From Chryseobacterium luquanense (GTDB taxonomy: Bacteria; Bacteroidota; Bacteroidia; Flavobacteriales; Weeksellaceae): a DNA stretch of 64,000 nucleotides. The notes beneath the pieces were generated by a model. That model was not told the DNA's origin and searched no databases. It worked only from the letters and a program-made list of their open reading frames with translations. The position numbers and the translations under genes were made by a program. Every line of letters starts with the position of its first letter. The first letter of the stretch is position 1. Below are positions 8,784 to 17,950 of the stretch, piece by piece. The DNA lies in NCBI RefSeq assembly GCF_026460945.1, contig NZ_JAOVZV010000015.1, positions 62,001 to 126,000 of the forward strand, in the 5' to 3' direction.

Positions 8784-9230
8784 TTATGAAAGCAGCTTTT
8801 TCGCCATCTCGGAAATACTTTTTCCGTCAGATTTTCCAGCTAGATTTTTTGAGGCTACTCCCATTACTTTTCCTAAATCTTTCATCGATTCAGCACCAGT
8901 TTCAGCAATAATGTTTTTTATTTCTGCTTCTAATTCTTCAGAAGACAATTGTGCCGGTAAAAATTTCTCAATAACTTTCATTTGAGCATCTTCCACTTCT
9001 GCCAAATCGCTTCTTCCCTGAGCCGTAAATTGCTCGTAAGAATCTTTACGCTGCTTGATCATTCTCTGAAGAATGGCAATTTCCTGCTCTTCAGAAACCT
9101 CAGCTCCTAAAGCTTCAGTTTTCAACAGTAATATCTGTGATTTCACAGCGCGAAGAGAATCTAAAGCTACTCTGTCTTTAGCTCTCATTGCTGTTTTTAT
9201 CGCTTCGCTTATTATTAATTCTAAACTCAT
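8784..9230 (-). CDS. GatB/YqeY domain protein
   Basis: 148 aa, full-length YqeY: a helical domain related to the C-terminal tRNA-binding part of the amidotransferase subunit GatB. Features include SEAIKTAMRAKD near the N-terminus and KDLGKVMGVASKNLAGKSDGK near the C-terminus, both typical. Cellular role is not well defined. It sits last in the dcw cluster behind ftsZ, after a 94-nt spacer. Confidence 0.9.
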   Translation of the reverse strand: MSLELIISEAIKTAMRAKDRVALDSLRAVKSQILLLKTEALGAEVSEEQEIAILQRMIKQRKDSYEQFTAQGRSDLAEVEDAQMKVIEKFLPAQLSSEELEAEIKNIIAETGAESMKDLGKVMGVASKNLAGKSDGKSISEMAKKLLS

Positions 9231-9324
9231 TTTTTTAGCTTTAAGCTTTTAGGCAATAAGCAGTAAGCCTCAATCAACTTTCGAATAGGAAAGCCTATAG
9301 CTTACTTCTTATCACTTATAGCAA
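9231..9324. repeat. Quasi-repeat spacer between ftsZ and yqeY (AAGCTT-word family)
   Basis: The spacer is built from AGCTTTAAGCTTTTAGG, AATAAGCAGTAAGCC and, further on, imperfect complements (AAAGCCTATAGCTTACTTC, TTATCACTTATAGCAA). The same words recur in the murD-mraY spacer at 19289-19343. No open frame or promoter is obvious. Confidence 0.55.
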
Positions 9325-11226
9325 TTAATCTACGTCTTTATTTAAAAATCTGTTTTCTCTGATTTGCATATTTCCATTGTTATCAGACAGATAGCTGTTG
9401 ATATTTTGGTCTGATGCGTTGCTTCCATCGATAGAAATATTCTTTCTTTTGAAAGCCGGAACAGATTCAAACTCATTCGCATTATCAAAATTTTGGTAAC
9501 GAGAATTGAATTCTTTTAATTTATTTCTTCTTTCTACAACTCTTTCCTGATCTGCAGGCTTATTTACGAATGTAAATTCACTTTCAGTCTGTCTCGGAGT
9601 TTCAATTTCAGTTCTGTTTTGGAAAACCGGTTTTTCTTCAACCTTAATTTCTTCTTTAGGCTGATAAAAATTCTCAATCTTTGGAGCAACCTCTTCTACC
9701 GTTTGTGTAAAAGTTTCAAACTCATTTTTTGGCTGTCCGAAATCTGATTTAGGTTCTACAATTGGCTCGTTTACCGTAAAGTTGAATTCCACAGGTTTCT
9801 CATTTGAAAAGCTGTTTGTGAAAGACTCGTTTTTTGGCTCTTCCTTTTTGTTTTCAAAATCAAAAGAGAACGACTGAATTTCTAAATCATTAGGATCATC
9901 ATCGAAAGAGAAAAGACTTACGTTATCTTCTTCGCCAGATTCTTCATTTCTCCAGCTTTGAATTGGGCTTTCTAATGTATCTTGTTCTCTATCAGAGAAT
10001 TTCATTTCGGTTCTAATCTCTTCATCCTCGATAATCATTTTTTTTTCAGTAGAAGACATCTTAAACTGTGGCGCATCTCTTTCTTCATCATCCAATCTGA
10101 AAAGATTTTTACCTCCAAAATCATATCCTTGTTCAGGCGTAGTTTCTCTTTCTTCTTTGGTTTTAAAAGGAGAAGACTTTGGCGTATCTAAAGCATCGTT
10201 CAAACCAATTCTGATTTTCTCAGTTGGCCCTGCAAATTTTTGATTATCATTAGAAAAACCTGTTGCAATGACCAAAACGCTTACTGCATCGCCCAACTCT
10301 TCATCTGCACCAACTCCAAAAATAATGTCTGCAGTATGACCTGCTTCTTTCTGGATATAATCCATGATGATTCCGATCTCATCCATTGTAGCTTCTTCTA
10401 CACCACTTCTGATCAATAACAATACATTTCTTGCGCCTGTAATTTTGTTATCATTCAATAATGGAGAATCCAATGCTTTTCTTACTGCTTCTTCAGCCTT
10501 ATTTTCGCCTGAAGCCATTCCTGTTGACATTAGTGCTGTACCGGAATTCTGAAGTACAGATTTAGCATCTCTAAAGTCAATATTTACATCAAAATAACCA
10601 GTAATAACTTCCGCCATACCTTTTGCAGCGTTTGTTAAAACTTCATCGGCTTTTGAGAATCCTTGTTTGAAACCTAAATTACCAAACTGCTGTCTCAGTT
10701 TATCGTTATTGATTACAATTAATGAATCAACATTATTTCTTAATTTTTCAAGACCTAATTCTGCCTGTTCAAGTCTTCTTTTACCTTCAAAACTGAAAGG
10801 AACAGTAACGATTCCCACCGTCAAAATTCCCATATCTTTGGCCACTTTAGCAATTACGGGAGCAGCACCGGTTCCTGTTCCACCACCCATTCCTGCGGTA
10901 ATAAAAACCATTTTGGTGTTTTGTCCCATTGAAGCTTTAATGTCTTCAATACTTTCAATAGCTGCTTTTTCTCCAACTTCAGGATCTGCACCCGCTCCAA
11001 GTCCTTCTGTGATAGTAACTCCCAACTGTACTTTGTTTGAAACCGGATTATTATCCAAAGTCTGAGCATCTGTATTACAAATTACGAAATCCACACCGTG
11101 AATTCCTTTCTCGTACATGTGTTTCAGTGCGTTGTTTCCACCGCCACCAACACCGATTACTTTAATAATCGACGAATTTCCTTTTGGTAAATCAAATGAA
11201 AATCCTTGTGAACCTATATTTTCCAT
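9325..11226 (-). CDS. ftsZ: Cell division protein FtsZ
   Basis: 633 aa tubulin-like GTPase that forms the cytokinetic ring. The GTP-binding loop GMGGGTGTG is at 112-120, with NTDAQTL near 51 and VITGYFDVNIDFRD in the synergy-loop region. After the core (about residue 330) comes a long acidic, disordered Glu/Phe/Pro-rich linker to about 600, much longer than in E. coli (383 aa in total) but usual in Bacteroidota. The C-terminal tail RENRFLNKDVD is the expected binding peptide for FtsA. It lies after ftsA in the division cluster, with a 103-nt spacer. Confidence 0.97.
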   Translation of the reverse strand: MENIGSQGFSFDLPKGNSSIIKVIGVGGGGNNALKHMYEKGIHGVDFVICNTDAQTLDNNPVSNKVQLGVTITEGLGAGADPEVGEKAAIESIEDIKASMGQNTKMVFITAGMGGGTGTGAAPVIAKVAKDMGILTVGIVTVPFSFEGKRRLEQAELGLEKLRNNVDSLIVINNDKLRQQFGNLGFKQGFSKADEVLTNAAKGMAEVITGYFDVNIDFRDAKSVLQNSGTALMSTGMASGENKAEEAVRKALDSPLLNDNKITGARNVLLLIRSGVEEATMDEIGIIMDYIQKEAGHTADIIFGVGADEELGDAVSVLVIATGFSNDNQKFAGPTEKIRIGLNDALDTPKSSPFKTKEERETTPEQGYDFGGKNLFRLDDEERDAPQFKMSSTEKKMIIEDEEIRTEMKFSDREQDTLESPIQSWRNEESGEEDNVSLFSFDDDPNDLEIQSFSFDFENKKEEPKNESFTNSFSNEKPVEFNFTVNEPIVEPKSDFGQPKNEFETFTQTVEEVAPKIENFYQPKEEIKVEEKPVFQNRTEIETPRQTESEFTFVNKPADQERVVERRNKLKEFNSRYQNFDNANEFESVPAFKRKNISIDGSNASDQNINSYLSDNNGNMQIRENRFLNKDVD

Positions 11227-11329
11227 TACTTATATTTTTAATAATTGATAATTGATGAATGATAACCGATGAATGACTAATAATCTATAAGTGATTATCT
11301 ATTATCATTAATCTTTTACCGTATATATT
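11227..11329. repeat. Quasi-repeat spacer between ftsA and ftsZ (TTGATGAATGATAA family)
   Basis: AT-rich spacer made of repeated GATAATTGAT / GATGAATGATAA words, with an imperfect complement (GTGATTATCTATTATCATT) in its second half. The words recur between murE and mraY (20586-20666). Confidence 0.55.
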
Positions 11330-12718
11330 TTACTCTACTTCTTCAAAGAATTTTTTTACTTTTTCCATCAAAGATTGTCCGAAAGTCAATCTCACTTTTC
11401 TCTGTTGCTGTTCTGCTGGAGTTTCGTACTCTTTTACAGGTTCATGAACAGTATGAGTTTGAGTTTCAGTGCTTGCAACGATTGGCTGTTCTTTTGATTC
11501 AGCTTTAGTATCAACTTCGATTTCAATTTCGTCTTCTACAGCCGTTGTTTTTTTATCTCTGATTTTTAAACTTTCCATCAGTAAACCGATAGAAGTTGCA
11601 AATTCCGGTCCTTTAAGATACTGATTTTTGTCGTTGGCAATATATTCATTTGCGAAACCAATTCTACTATCGAATCCTGTAGTATAATTTGCCAGCTGAC
11701 GAAGATGCTTCAAGTTTGAACCACCGCCTGTAAGAACAATTCCTGCAATAAGTTTTTTCTTTTGTTCAAAAGCTCCGTAAGCTTTTAATTCAGTGTTGAC
11801 CATTTCCAAAATTTCCTCCACTCTCGCATTGATGATCTGCGCTAAAGTTTTCAGAGAAATTTCTTTATCGGGTCTTCCGTGAAGACCTGGAATCGTCACA
11901 AATGTGCTGTCTTTTTCCAACTCTGGAACTGCAGAACCAAACTTAACCTTTAATTGTTCAGCATGCTTTTCAATAATTGAACAACCTTCTTTGATGTCTT
12001 CCGTGATAATTCCGCCTCCGTAAGGTATGACGCAAGTATGACGAATAATATTATCTTTAAAAATAGCAATATCCGTAGTTCCACCACCGATGTCTACAAT
12101 TGCTACACCTGCTTCTTTCTCTTCTTTAGTTAAAACAGCTTCTGAAGATGCTAAAGGCTCCAAAGTAAGCGCTTCCATCTCCAAACCTGCTTCTCTCACA
12201 CATCTTGCAATGTTTCTGATACTTCCCATTTGTCCGACGACAACGTGGAAATTGGCTTCCAGACGTTTTCCGTGCATTCCGACAGGCTCCTGAATTTCTC
12301 CTTCAGAATCAACCTTATATTCCTGTGGAAGTACGTGAATAATTTCTTCTCCCGGAAGCATTACCAACTTCTTTACCTGATCTTTTAACGCCTCAATATC
12401 ATCATCCGTGATGAATTTGTCGGGTTTCTCACGCATAATGTAATCTGAATGTTGCAATGAGCGAATGTGCTTTCCTGCAATACCGACAGTTACCTTATGA
12501 ATTGGAACTCCTGCGCTTGACTGTGCTTCAGACACAGCGGCTTTGATTGAGTTGATGGTTTGTGAAATATTATTCACAATTCCCTTATGAACTCCAAGAC
12601 TTTTGGCCTTACCAACACCGAGAATTTCTATTTTCCCGTGTGCATTCCTACGTCCTACAATGGCGACAATTTTGGTTGTCCCAATGTCCAGACCTACTGA
12701 ATACTCTTGATTTTCCAT
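11330..12718 (-). CDS. ftsA: Cell division protein FtsA
   Basis: 462 aa actin-like protein that ties FtsZ to the membrane and recruits later division proteins. The ATPase motifs of the actin/Hsp70 fold are visible: VGLDIGTTKIVAIVG (residues 8-22), VDIGGGTTDIAIF (phosphate 2) and IVLTGGGSNLKHL (adenosine motif). After a Glu/Thr-rich linker the protein ends in an amphipathic helix, LMEKVKKFFEEVE, fitting membrane attachment. Confidence 0.96.
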   Translation of the reverse strand: MENQEYSVGLDIGTTKIVAIVGRRNAHGKIEILGVGKAKSLGVHKGIVNNISQTINSIKAAVSEAQSSAGVPIHKVTVGIAGKHIRSLQHSDYIMREKPDKFITDDDIEALKDQVKKLVMLPGEEIIHVLPQEYKVDSEGEIQEPVGMHGKRLEANFHVVVGQMGSIRNIARCVREAGLEMEALTLEPLASSEAVLTKEEKEAGVAIVDIGGGTTDIAIFKDNIIRHTCVIPYGGGIITEDIKEGCSIIEKHAEQLKVKFGSAVPELEKDSTFVTIPGLHGRPDKEISLKTLAQIINARVEEILEMVNTELKAYGAFEQKKKLIAGIVLTGGGSNLKHLRQLANYTTGFDSRIGFANEYIANDKNQYLKGPEFATSIGLLMESLKIRDKKTTAVEDEIEIEVDTKAESKEQPIVASTETQTHTVHEPVKEYETPAEQQQRKVRLTFGQSLMEKVKKFFEEVE

Positions 12719-12841
12719 TGTTTTATATCGATTTGATTTAATTCTTATTTAATATTGTCGGCGACTTAATTGCCATTATATATTAATAGGATTTCATCCT
12801 ATTCTTTAGTAAATCGTCCTTTCAAGGATTGTTTTTCTACA
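12719..12841. other. 123-nt spacer between ftsQ and ftsA with two small palindromes
   Basis: Holds AATAGGAT-TTC-ATCCTATT (12785-12803) and an imperfect palindrome around TCCTTTCAAGGA (12812-12830). No T-tract follows, so these look like mRNA hairpins inside the operon rather than terminators. No gene is seen. Confidence 0.45.
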
Positions 12842-13807
12842 CTATTCTATTTTAACCTTTGCTTTTGACTTTGTAGTTGATTTCTTTTCCGTCATTTTAT
12901 TTTTATCCTTGGGTTTGACGACTGTTTTAGGTTTTGTGTTTTCCTTTGGTTTTAGAGAAGTTGAACTTGCTTTTTTCACTTCCGGTTTAAGATTGACTTC
13001 TGCTTTTTTAACAGGCACTGCCGCAACCGGAGTTTTAGCCAAATCTTTATGGCTTGCTTTTAAAATACTGTCGTTTTCTTTAAAATATGGGTTAAGCGTT
13101 GTTACAATCTGATTTTGATATTTTACCGAAATCATTTTGTACTTCTGCGGATCCTGAAACACTAAGTATTTTTCAACAAACGTTTTAAAACCTTTTACTT
13201 TTAATTCAATATTATCTAAATCTCCAATTTCAACTTTGTAGTTTCCTTCACTTGTAAGGAGGTTGTAGCTGTCTTTATATTTTGAGATTCCAATGAAATA
13301 TTTTTTACTGAAATCATCTTTATCAATTTTATCAACCAGTTCAGCCAGCTTTTCATATTCATCCTTTTTTACATCTCCCGTTACCAACATGCATGGATGA
13401 GAATATGTTCTGGAGATCGGAAATTCTGTGCCTTTTTCGTCTACATAAAAATCGTTTCCGTTGTAATTTAACCTGAAAACCGGAACTCTCTGTTTAATGT
13501 CCAAGTTCAGTTTTCCGTTTAAATTTAAATACACATTTGCGCTGTCTACAGCAGGAAGTGCATTGATTTTCTTTTCCAGTTCCGGAATATTCAAATCCCC
13601 CACTTTTCCTGACGGATTTTCTTTAATGACGATTTGTTTAATATCTTTTTCATCAATAAAATAAACCGGTGTTTTCTCATTCATTTTTACAGAAATTTTC
13701 TCATCCGTAATCTTCTGACCACTGAATTTCTTCAAAGAGAAACTCAGCAGGAAACCAAGAATGATCACTGTGATGGCAATTTTTAAAATTCTGTATTTGT
13801 TTTTCAT
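12842..13807 (-). CDS. ftsQ: Cell division protein FtsQ/DivIB
   Basis: 321 aa bitopic protein. A short cytoplasmic N-terminus and one membrane helix (about 8-25) lead into a periplasmic POTRA-like domain (about 40-115) and the beta domain (to about 250). The last 60 residues are an unusual Lys/Pro/Thr-rich tail (KPKTVVKPKDKNKMTEKKS). FtsQ links FtsA/FtsZ-side components to FtsL and the septal synthase. Sequence conservation is low, as usual, so the call rests on topology and on its place between murC and ftsA. Confidence 0.85.
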   Translation of the reverse strand: MKNKYRILKIAITVIILGFLLSFSLKKFSGQKITDEKISVKMNEKTPVYFIDEKDIKQIVIKENPSGKVGDLNIPELEKKINALPAVDSANVYLNLNGKLNLDIKQRVPVFRLNYNGNDFYVDEKGTEFPISRTYSHPCMLVTGDVKKDEYEKLAELVDKIDKDDFSKKYFIGISKYKDSYNLLTSEGNYKVEIGDLDNIELKVKGFKTFVEKYLVFQDPQKYKMISVKYQNQIVTTLNPYFKENDSILKASHKDLAKTPVAAVPVKKAEVNLKPEVKKASSTSLKPKENTKPKTVVKPKDKNKMTEKKSTTKSKAKVKIE

Positions 13808-13885
13808 ACTTTTTTGTATTCATGTATCAATGTAAAAAGTATTTATGAGCACTGCTTCATTAATACGTTCCCACATTAGTACTTT
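13808..13885. repeat. Quasi-repeat spacer between murC and ftsQ (TTCATG...GTATTTATGA family)
   Basis: Contains TGTATTCATGTATCAATG, AAAAAGTATTTATGAGC, TTCATTAATAC and CATTAGTACTTTTTACATTT. AATGTAAAAAGTA and TACTTTTTACATT form inverted arms. The same order of words recurs between murG and murC (15245-15318). Confidence 0.6.
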
Positions 13886-15244
13886 TTACATTTTATTTAA
13901 CCACTCACAAATCGGGTCGTACAGCGTATCAATATTTCCTGCACCCACCGTAAGCAAGATGTCAAATTCTTTCTCTTTAATTTTATCAAAAGCTTCAGAC
14001 AAACCTGAAATTTCCTTTTTGTCTAAAGTCACCTTTTCCAGTAACCAATCTGAAGTGATACCCTCAAAATTTTCCTGAAGTTCTCTTGCAGGATAAATAT
14101 CTAGCAAAATCAGTTCCTCGGAATTACTTAAACTTTCAGCAAATCCATCTACAAAATCTCTCGTTCTGCTGAACAAATGCGGCTGGAAAACCACTAACAA
14201 TTTCTTATCAGGATAGAACGTTTTGATCGAACCCACTACAGCATTAATCTCAGTTGGATGATGCGCGTAGTCGTCAATATAAATTTTACCGCCTGGATAA
14301 ATATGTTTTGTATATCTTCTTTTGATGCCTTTAAAATTGGCAATTGCTTTCTTCAACGTCTCAAAATCAACTCCCAGATTATGCAAAATCCCCAACGCAA
14401 CCGTAGCATTTTCCACATTATGAATTCCTGGAACATCCCAGACAAAATCTTTTACCGTTTCCGTTGGCGTATGAAAATCAAAATAGATTTTATCATAATC
14501 CATACGGAGATTATCTGAATAATAGTCAGCTTCTTCGTTGACGGCGTAGGTTTTATGGGCTCTGCCGATTTCTATTCCTTTTCTTACAAAAAGTTGCTTA
14601 TCATCAGGAACTAAAGCCGCAAACTGTCTGAAACCTTCTTCAATAGTGTTTTTGTCACCATAAATATCCAAATGATCTGCATCTGTAGAAGTAATCACCG
14701 CCCAATCCGGAGAAAGGTTGAGGAAACTTCTGTCGTATTCATCGGCTTCCACCACAGAAAATTCTGTTCCGTTAAACAGGAAATTTGATTTAAAATTCTC
14801 AGAAATTCCGCCTAAGAAACATGAGAAAGGCAAATCTGCTTCTTTACACAAATGTGATACCAAGGTCGACGTTGTTGTCTTTCCATGTGTTCCTGCAACG
14901 GCGATACAATTTGTATTTTCGGTTATTAAGCCTAAAACTTTTGCACGCTTTAAAACTTCAAAATCATTTTCATTAAAATAATCTAAGATCCCCAGTTTTT
15001 TGATTGCCGGAGTATATATTACCAATGTTTTTTCTTTCTCAAGCGTAGTTATTTTATCATCAATAATATCATCGAAAACAATATCAATACCTTCGCTCAT
15101 CAGCAATTGAGTCAGTTTTGTGTTGGTTTTATCATAGCCCAAAACATTCTTGCCCGAAGCATGGAAGTAGCGCGCCAAAGCACTCATCCCGATACCTCCG
15201 ATTCCGACGAAGTAAAAATTTTGATATGTTTCTAAATTGTTCAT
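13886..15244 (-). CDS. murC: UDP-N-acetylmuramate--L-alanine ligase
   Basis: 452 aa from ATG 15244 (an upstream in-frame ATG adds nine poorly conserved residues). It adds L-Ala to UDP-MurNAc in the cytoplasm, the first step of stem-peptide synthesis. The N-terminal UDP-binding motif GIGGIGMSALA is near 14-24, the ATP loop GTHGKTTT at 118-125, then DEYDRSF and YIDDYAHHPTEI of the Mur ligase domains. Confidence 0.97.
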   Translation of the reverse strand: MNNLETYQNFYFVGIGGIGMSALARYFHASGKNVLGYDKTNTKLTQLLMSEGIDIVFDDIIDDKITTLEKEKTLVIYTPAIKKLGILDYFNENDFEVLKRAKVLGLITENTNCIAVAGTHGKTTTSTLVSHLCKEADLPFSCFLGGISENFKSNFLFNGTEFSVVEADEYDRSFLNLSPDWAVITSTDADHLDIYGDKNTIEEGFRQFAALVPDDKQLFVRKGIEIGRAHKTYAVNEEADYYSDNLRMDYDKIYFDFHTPTETVKDFVWDVPGIHNVENATVALGILHNLGVDFETLKKAIANFKGIKRRYTKHIYPGGKIYIDDYAHHPTEINAVVGSIKTFYPDKKLLVVFQPHLFSRTRDFVDGFAESLSNSEELILLDIYPARELQENFEGITSDWLLEKVTLDKKEISGLSEAFDKIKEKEFDILLTVGAGNIDTLYDPICEWLNKM

Positions 15245-15318
15245 TCTTTTTGCTTGTATTATTGTATTCATGCAAAATGTATTTATGATTTCATTAGTAC
15301 ATTTTACATTGGTACTTT
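15245..15318. repeat. Quasi-repeat spacer between murG and murC (same family as 13808-13885)
   Basis: Contains TGTATTCATGCAAAATG, GTATTTATGATTTC, CATTAGTACATTTTACATT and GGTACTTTTTACATTTG, with the same order and spacing as the murC-ftsQ spacer but not identical. ATGTA-type words form imperfect inverted arms. Confidence 0.6.
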
Positions 15319-16422
15319 TTACATTTGATTAAAAATCTCATCCACAATCTCCTTCGCCGCATTGGGTTTGGCAAAATATTTCAGATTGTCTGACATTTCT
15401 TTTCTTACATTTTCGTTTTCGCAGATTTCTGAAAGTGTATTCCAGAATTTTTCCTGCATTTCAGCATCTTTCACCATTCTCGCGGCGTTTTTTTCAACCA
15501 GATTCATCGCATTTTTGGTCTGATGATCTTCCGCAGCTGTTGGTAAAGGAACCAAGATTACCGGTTTTTTTGCCATTGCCAATTCTGAAATAGCAATTGC
15601 TCCCGCTCTGGAAACAATCACGTCAGCCGCTGAATAAGCCGTTGCCATGTCGGAAATAAATTCTTTTAACTGAATTTGAGATTTGAGGTTTGAAATTTGA
15701 GATTCGCCACTCAATTCCCTGTAATCTAATTTTCCGGTTTGCCAAATCAATTGATAACCTTTTTCCTGTAATCTGTCCAAATTGTACTTCCAACCGTTGT
15801 TTAAAGTTCTTGAGCCTTGAGAACCACCCACTGAAAGAATTGTCAGTTTATTCTTATCCAAACCTAATTTTTCCTTTGCGCTTTCTAAGTCCGTTAAATT
15901 TGAAATCACATTGTGACGAACCGGATTTCCAAGGAAAAAAGTTTTTGTTCCATGAAAAAACTTCTCCATATTCGGATAGGCTGTAAAAATTGCTTTCGCT
16001 TTTTTACTGTTTGCCGTATTTGTTTTCCCCGGAAGAGAATTCTGTTCCTGAATGAAAGTAGGAATTCCCATTTTAGCTGCCATAAACAATGCTGGTCCGC
16101 TTGCAAAACCGCCTGTTCCAACTGCAAAGTCAGGTCTAAACTCTTTAATAATTTTTTTTGCTTTAATCAAACTTGAAATGAGTTTGAAAGGCAATCCTAT
16201 ATTTTTCAGCAGATTTCCTCTGTCAAAACCTGCTATGTTTAAACCTTCGATTTTGTAGCCAGCCTGCGGAACTTTTTCCATCTCCATTTTTCCGTTGGCA
16301 CCAATGAACAAAAATTCTGCATCAGGAAATCTTTTTTTGATCTCATCTGCAATAGCAATTGCCGGAAAGATATGTCCTCCTGTTCCGCCGCCGCTTAATA
16401 ATACTTTTAGTTTTTTGTTCAT
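15319..16422 (-). CDS. murG: UDP-GlcNAc--MurNAc-pentapeptide-lipid GlcNAc transferase
   Basis: 367 aa from ATG 16422. GT-B glycosyltransferase that makes lipid II from lipid I at the inner membrane face. Motifs: GGGTGGHIFPA (11-21), GTGGFASGPAL, a central GGSQGSRTLN and SRAGAIAISELA plus PLPTAAEDHQ in the donor-binding half. Residues about 230-245 (SGESQISNLKSQIQL) are a short unusual insertion encoded by repetitive TTTGAGATTTGAGG-type DNA at 15672-15706. Confidence 0.97.
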   Translation of the reverse strand: MNKKLKVLLSGGGTGGHIFPAIAIADEIKKRFPDAEFLFIGANGKMEMEKVPQAGYKIEGLNIAGFDRGNLLKNIGLPFKLISSLIKAKKIIKEFRPDFAVGTGGFASGPALFMAAKMGIPTFIQEQNSLPGKTNTANSKKAKAIFTAYPNMEKFFHGTKTFFLGNPVRHNVISNLTDLESAKEKLGLDKNKLTILSVGGSQGSRTLNNGWKYNLDRLQEKGYQLIWQTGKLDYRELSGESQISNLKSQIQLKEFISDMATAYSAADVIVSRAGAIAISELAMAKKPVILVPLPTAAEDHQTKNAMNLVEKNAARMVKDAEMQEKFWNTLSEICENENVRKEMSDNLKYFAKPNAAKEIVDEIFNQM

Positions 16423-16432
16423 CCTATCGATT

Positions 16433-16675
16433 TTAAGCTGTAGGTTGATTTTCAATTAAATCAATAAATTCTACATCGACCAAAATTTCTTTTTCAGCAT
16501 CAATTTCTTTCTCAGAAATAGACTTTACGGTATACATAGAATCGTTGAGCTCAATAACTTCGCCGACTTCCAATCTAAAAGTTTCAAGAAAACTGCCGAT
16601 ATTCTCGTTGGTATCAATAACTACAGGATTCTCTGAGTTTTTGTTATCGGTAAACGTAATTTTTCTTATTTCCAT
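16433..16675 (-). CDS. Unknown 80 aa protein between ftsW and murG
   Basis: Small acidic cytoplasmic-looking protein starting MEIRKITFTDNKN, with no signal peptide, membrane segment or recognised motif. Predicted strands alternate with charged turns (EVIELNDSMYTVKSIS). It lies 11 nt after ftsW and 10 nt before murG on the same strand, so it is cotranscribed with division and wall genes. I do not recognise the family; it is not one of the standard dcw genes. Confidence 0.65.
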   Translation of the reverse strand: MEIRKITFTDNKNSENPVVIDTNENIGSFLETFRLEVGEVIELNDSMYTVKSISEKEIDAEKEILVDVEFIDLIENQPTA

Positions 16676-16686
16676 TTTAATTTTTT

Positions 16687-17928
16687 TTAAGCAATATCAT
16701 TGATCTCGACGATGCTTTGTTTTTTGCCCATTCCTTCTTCATCATAGATTTGGATTCTTGAGCTTATATTTAAAATAATTCCAAGTTGGATGTAGGTTAC
16801 TAACATGGATGTTCCTCCATAACTTATCAGCGGCAATGGCTGTCCTGTTACGGGAATTAAATTCACGGCAACGGCAATATTTACTGCTAATTGTATAAAA
16901 ATCATCACTCCGAGACTGAGAACGAGTAACGAGCCGAAAAATGCGGGCATTTTACTTGCTATCATTACAATCCGGACAATCATTATCAAATACATACTGA
17001 TGAGAAATCCGGCTCCTATTAATCCATATTCTTCAACAATTACTGCAAAAATAAAATCGGAAGCAGACTGCGGAAGCATTTGTTTTAATGCAGATTTCCC
17101 TGGTCCCATTCCGGTAATTCCACCGTGAACGATGGCAGCTTTGGCCTGCATTACCTGATAGTTTTTTGCTTTTACGCTTTCATCATCAACATCTGCAGAT
17201 TTTGCTTTACTTGAAGTAAATGTTTCGATACGGCTCATCCATGTATGAACACGGTTTCCACCGATTAAATTTGTATTCAGAGCAATTAATAAAAACAAGG
17301 CAATGGCAACAAATGATGCAGATATAAATCCTGCAATGTACTTCCAGTGTAGCTGTCCGATAACCAAAACAATTACAGAAACCATTAAAATCATTAAAGC
17401 AGTCGATCCATTATCTTTTGCCACCAAAACGAAAACCAATAAAATCGGTCCGAAAATGTACATCACATTCTCTATTGGAAGTCTCTCTCTCGTAATCTTT
17501 TTGGTTAAATATCTACACAAATAAATAATCAACATTAAAAAAGCAAAAGACGAAGGCTGAAACGAAATCGGTGTTCCCGGAATTTTCAACCATCTTGAAG
17601 CACTCGCTCCGTCAATAGTTTGCCCGGTAAACATCGTGACAATCAACAGAATAATCATTAAACCCAACATAATACTGCTGAGTTTTCCCATATATTCATA
17701 CTTCACCGTTCCGACAAGCCTCATAATTGCCAAACCTAAAACTACAAAGAACATATGTTTCATAACGTGACCTGTTGTAGTTCCGTTGTTTACAATATAT
17801 TCTAAGTTTGAACTTGCAGAATATACCGGGAAAATAGAGAAAATGGAGATCACAAGAATGACCATCCAAAGTACTTTATCGCCCTTCAGAAATTCGAATC
17901 TGCTTTCTTCTATATTCTGTTCGTTCAT
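16687..17928 (-). CDS. ftsW: Septal peptidoglycan glycosyltransferase FtsW (SEDS family)
   Basis: 413 aa with about ten membrane segments. SEDS proteins polymerise lipid II; FtsW works with FtsI at the septum. Motifs include STALMILMVS, GGITGMGPGKSALKQMLPQSASDFIFAVIVEEYG-type loop (conserved Asp/Phe/Glu, about residues 272-305) and PLPLISYGGTSML near the C-terminus. Position between murD and murG supports FtsW rather than RodA. Confidence 0.95.
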   Translation of the reverse strand: MNEQNIEESRFEFLKGDKVLWMVILVISIFSIFPVYSASSNLEYIVNNGTTTGHVMKHMFFVVLGLAIMRLVGTVKYEYMGKLSSIMLGLMIILLIVTMFTGQTIDGASASRWLKIPGTPISFQPSSFAFLMLIIYLCRYLTKKITRERLPIENVMYIFGPILLVFVLVAKDNGSTALMILMVSVIVLVIGQLHWKYIAGFISASFVAIALFLLIALNTNLIGGNRVHTWMSRIETFTSSKAKSADVDDESVKAKNYQVMQAKAAIVHGGITGMGPGKSALKQMLPQSASDFIFAVIVEEYGLIGAGFLISMYLIMIVRIVMIASKMPAFFGSLLVLSLGVMIFIQLAVNIAVAVNLIPVTGQPLPLISYGGTSMLVTYIQLGIILNISSRIQIYDEEGMGKKQSIVEINDIA

Positions 17929-17950
17929 AATGTTTGCTATTCGCTTTTGG

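Noticed and set aside
10667-11065. 132-codon frame opposite ftsZ
   Set aside because: Antisense shadow of the conserved FtsZ GTPase core; composition mirrors the coding strand.
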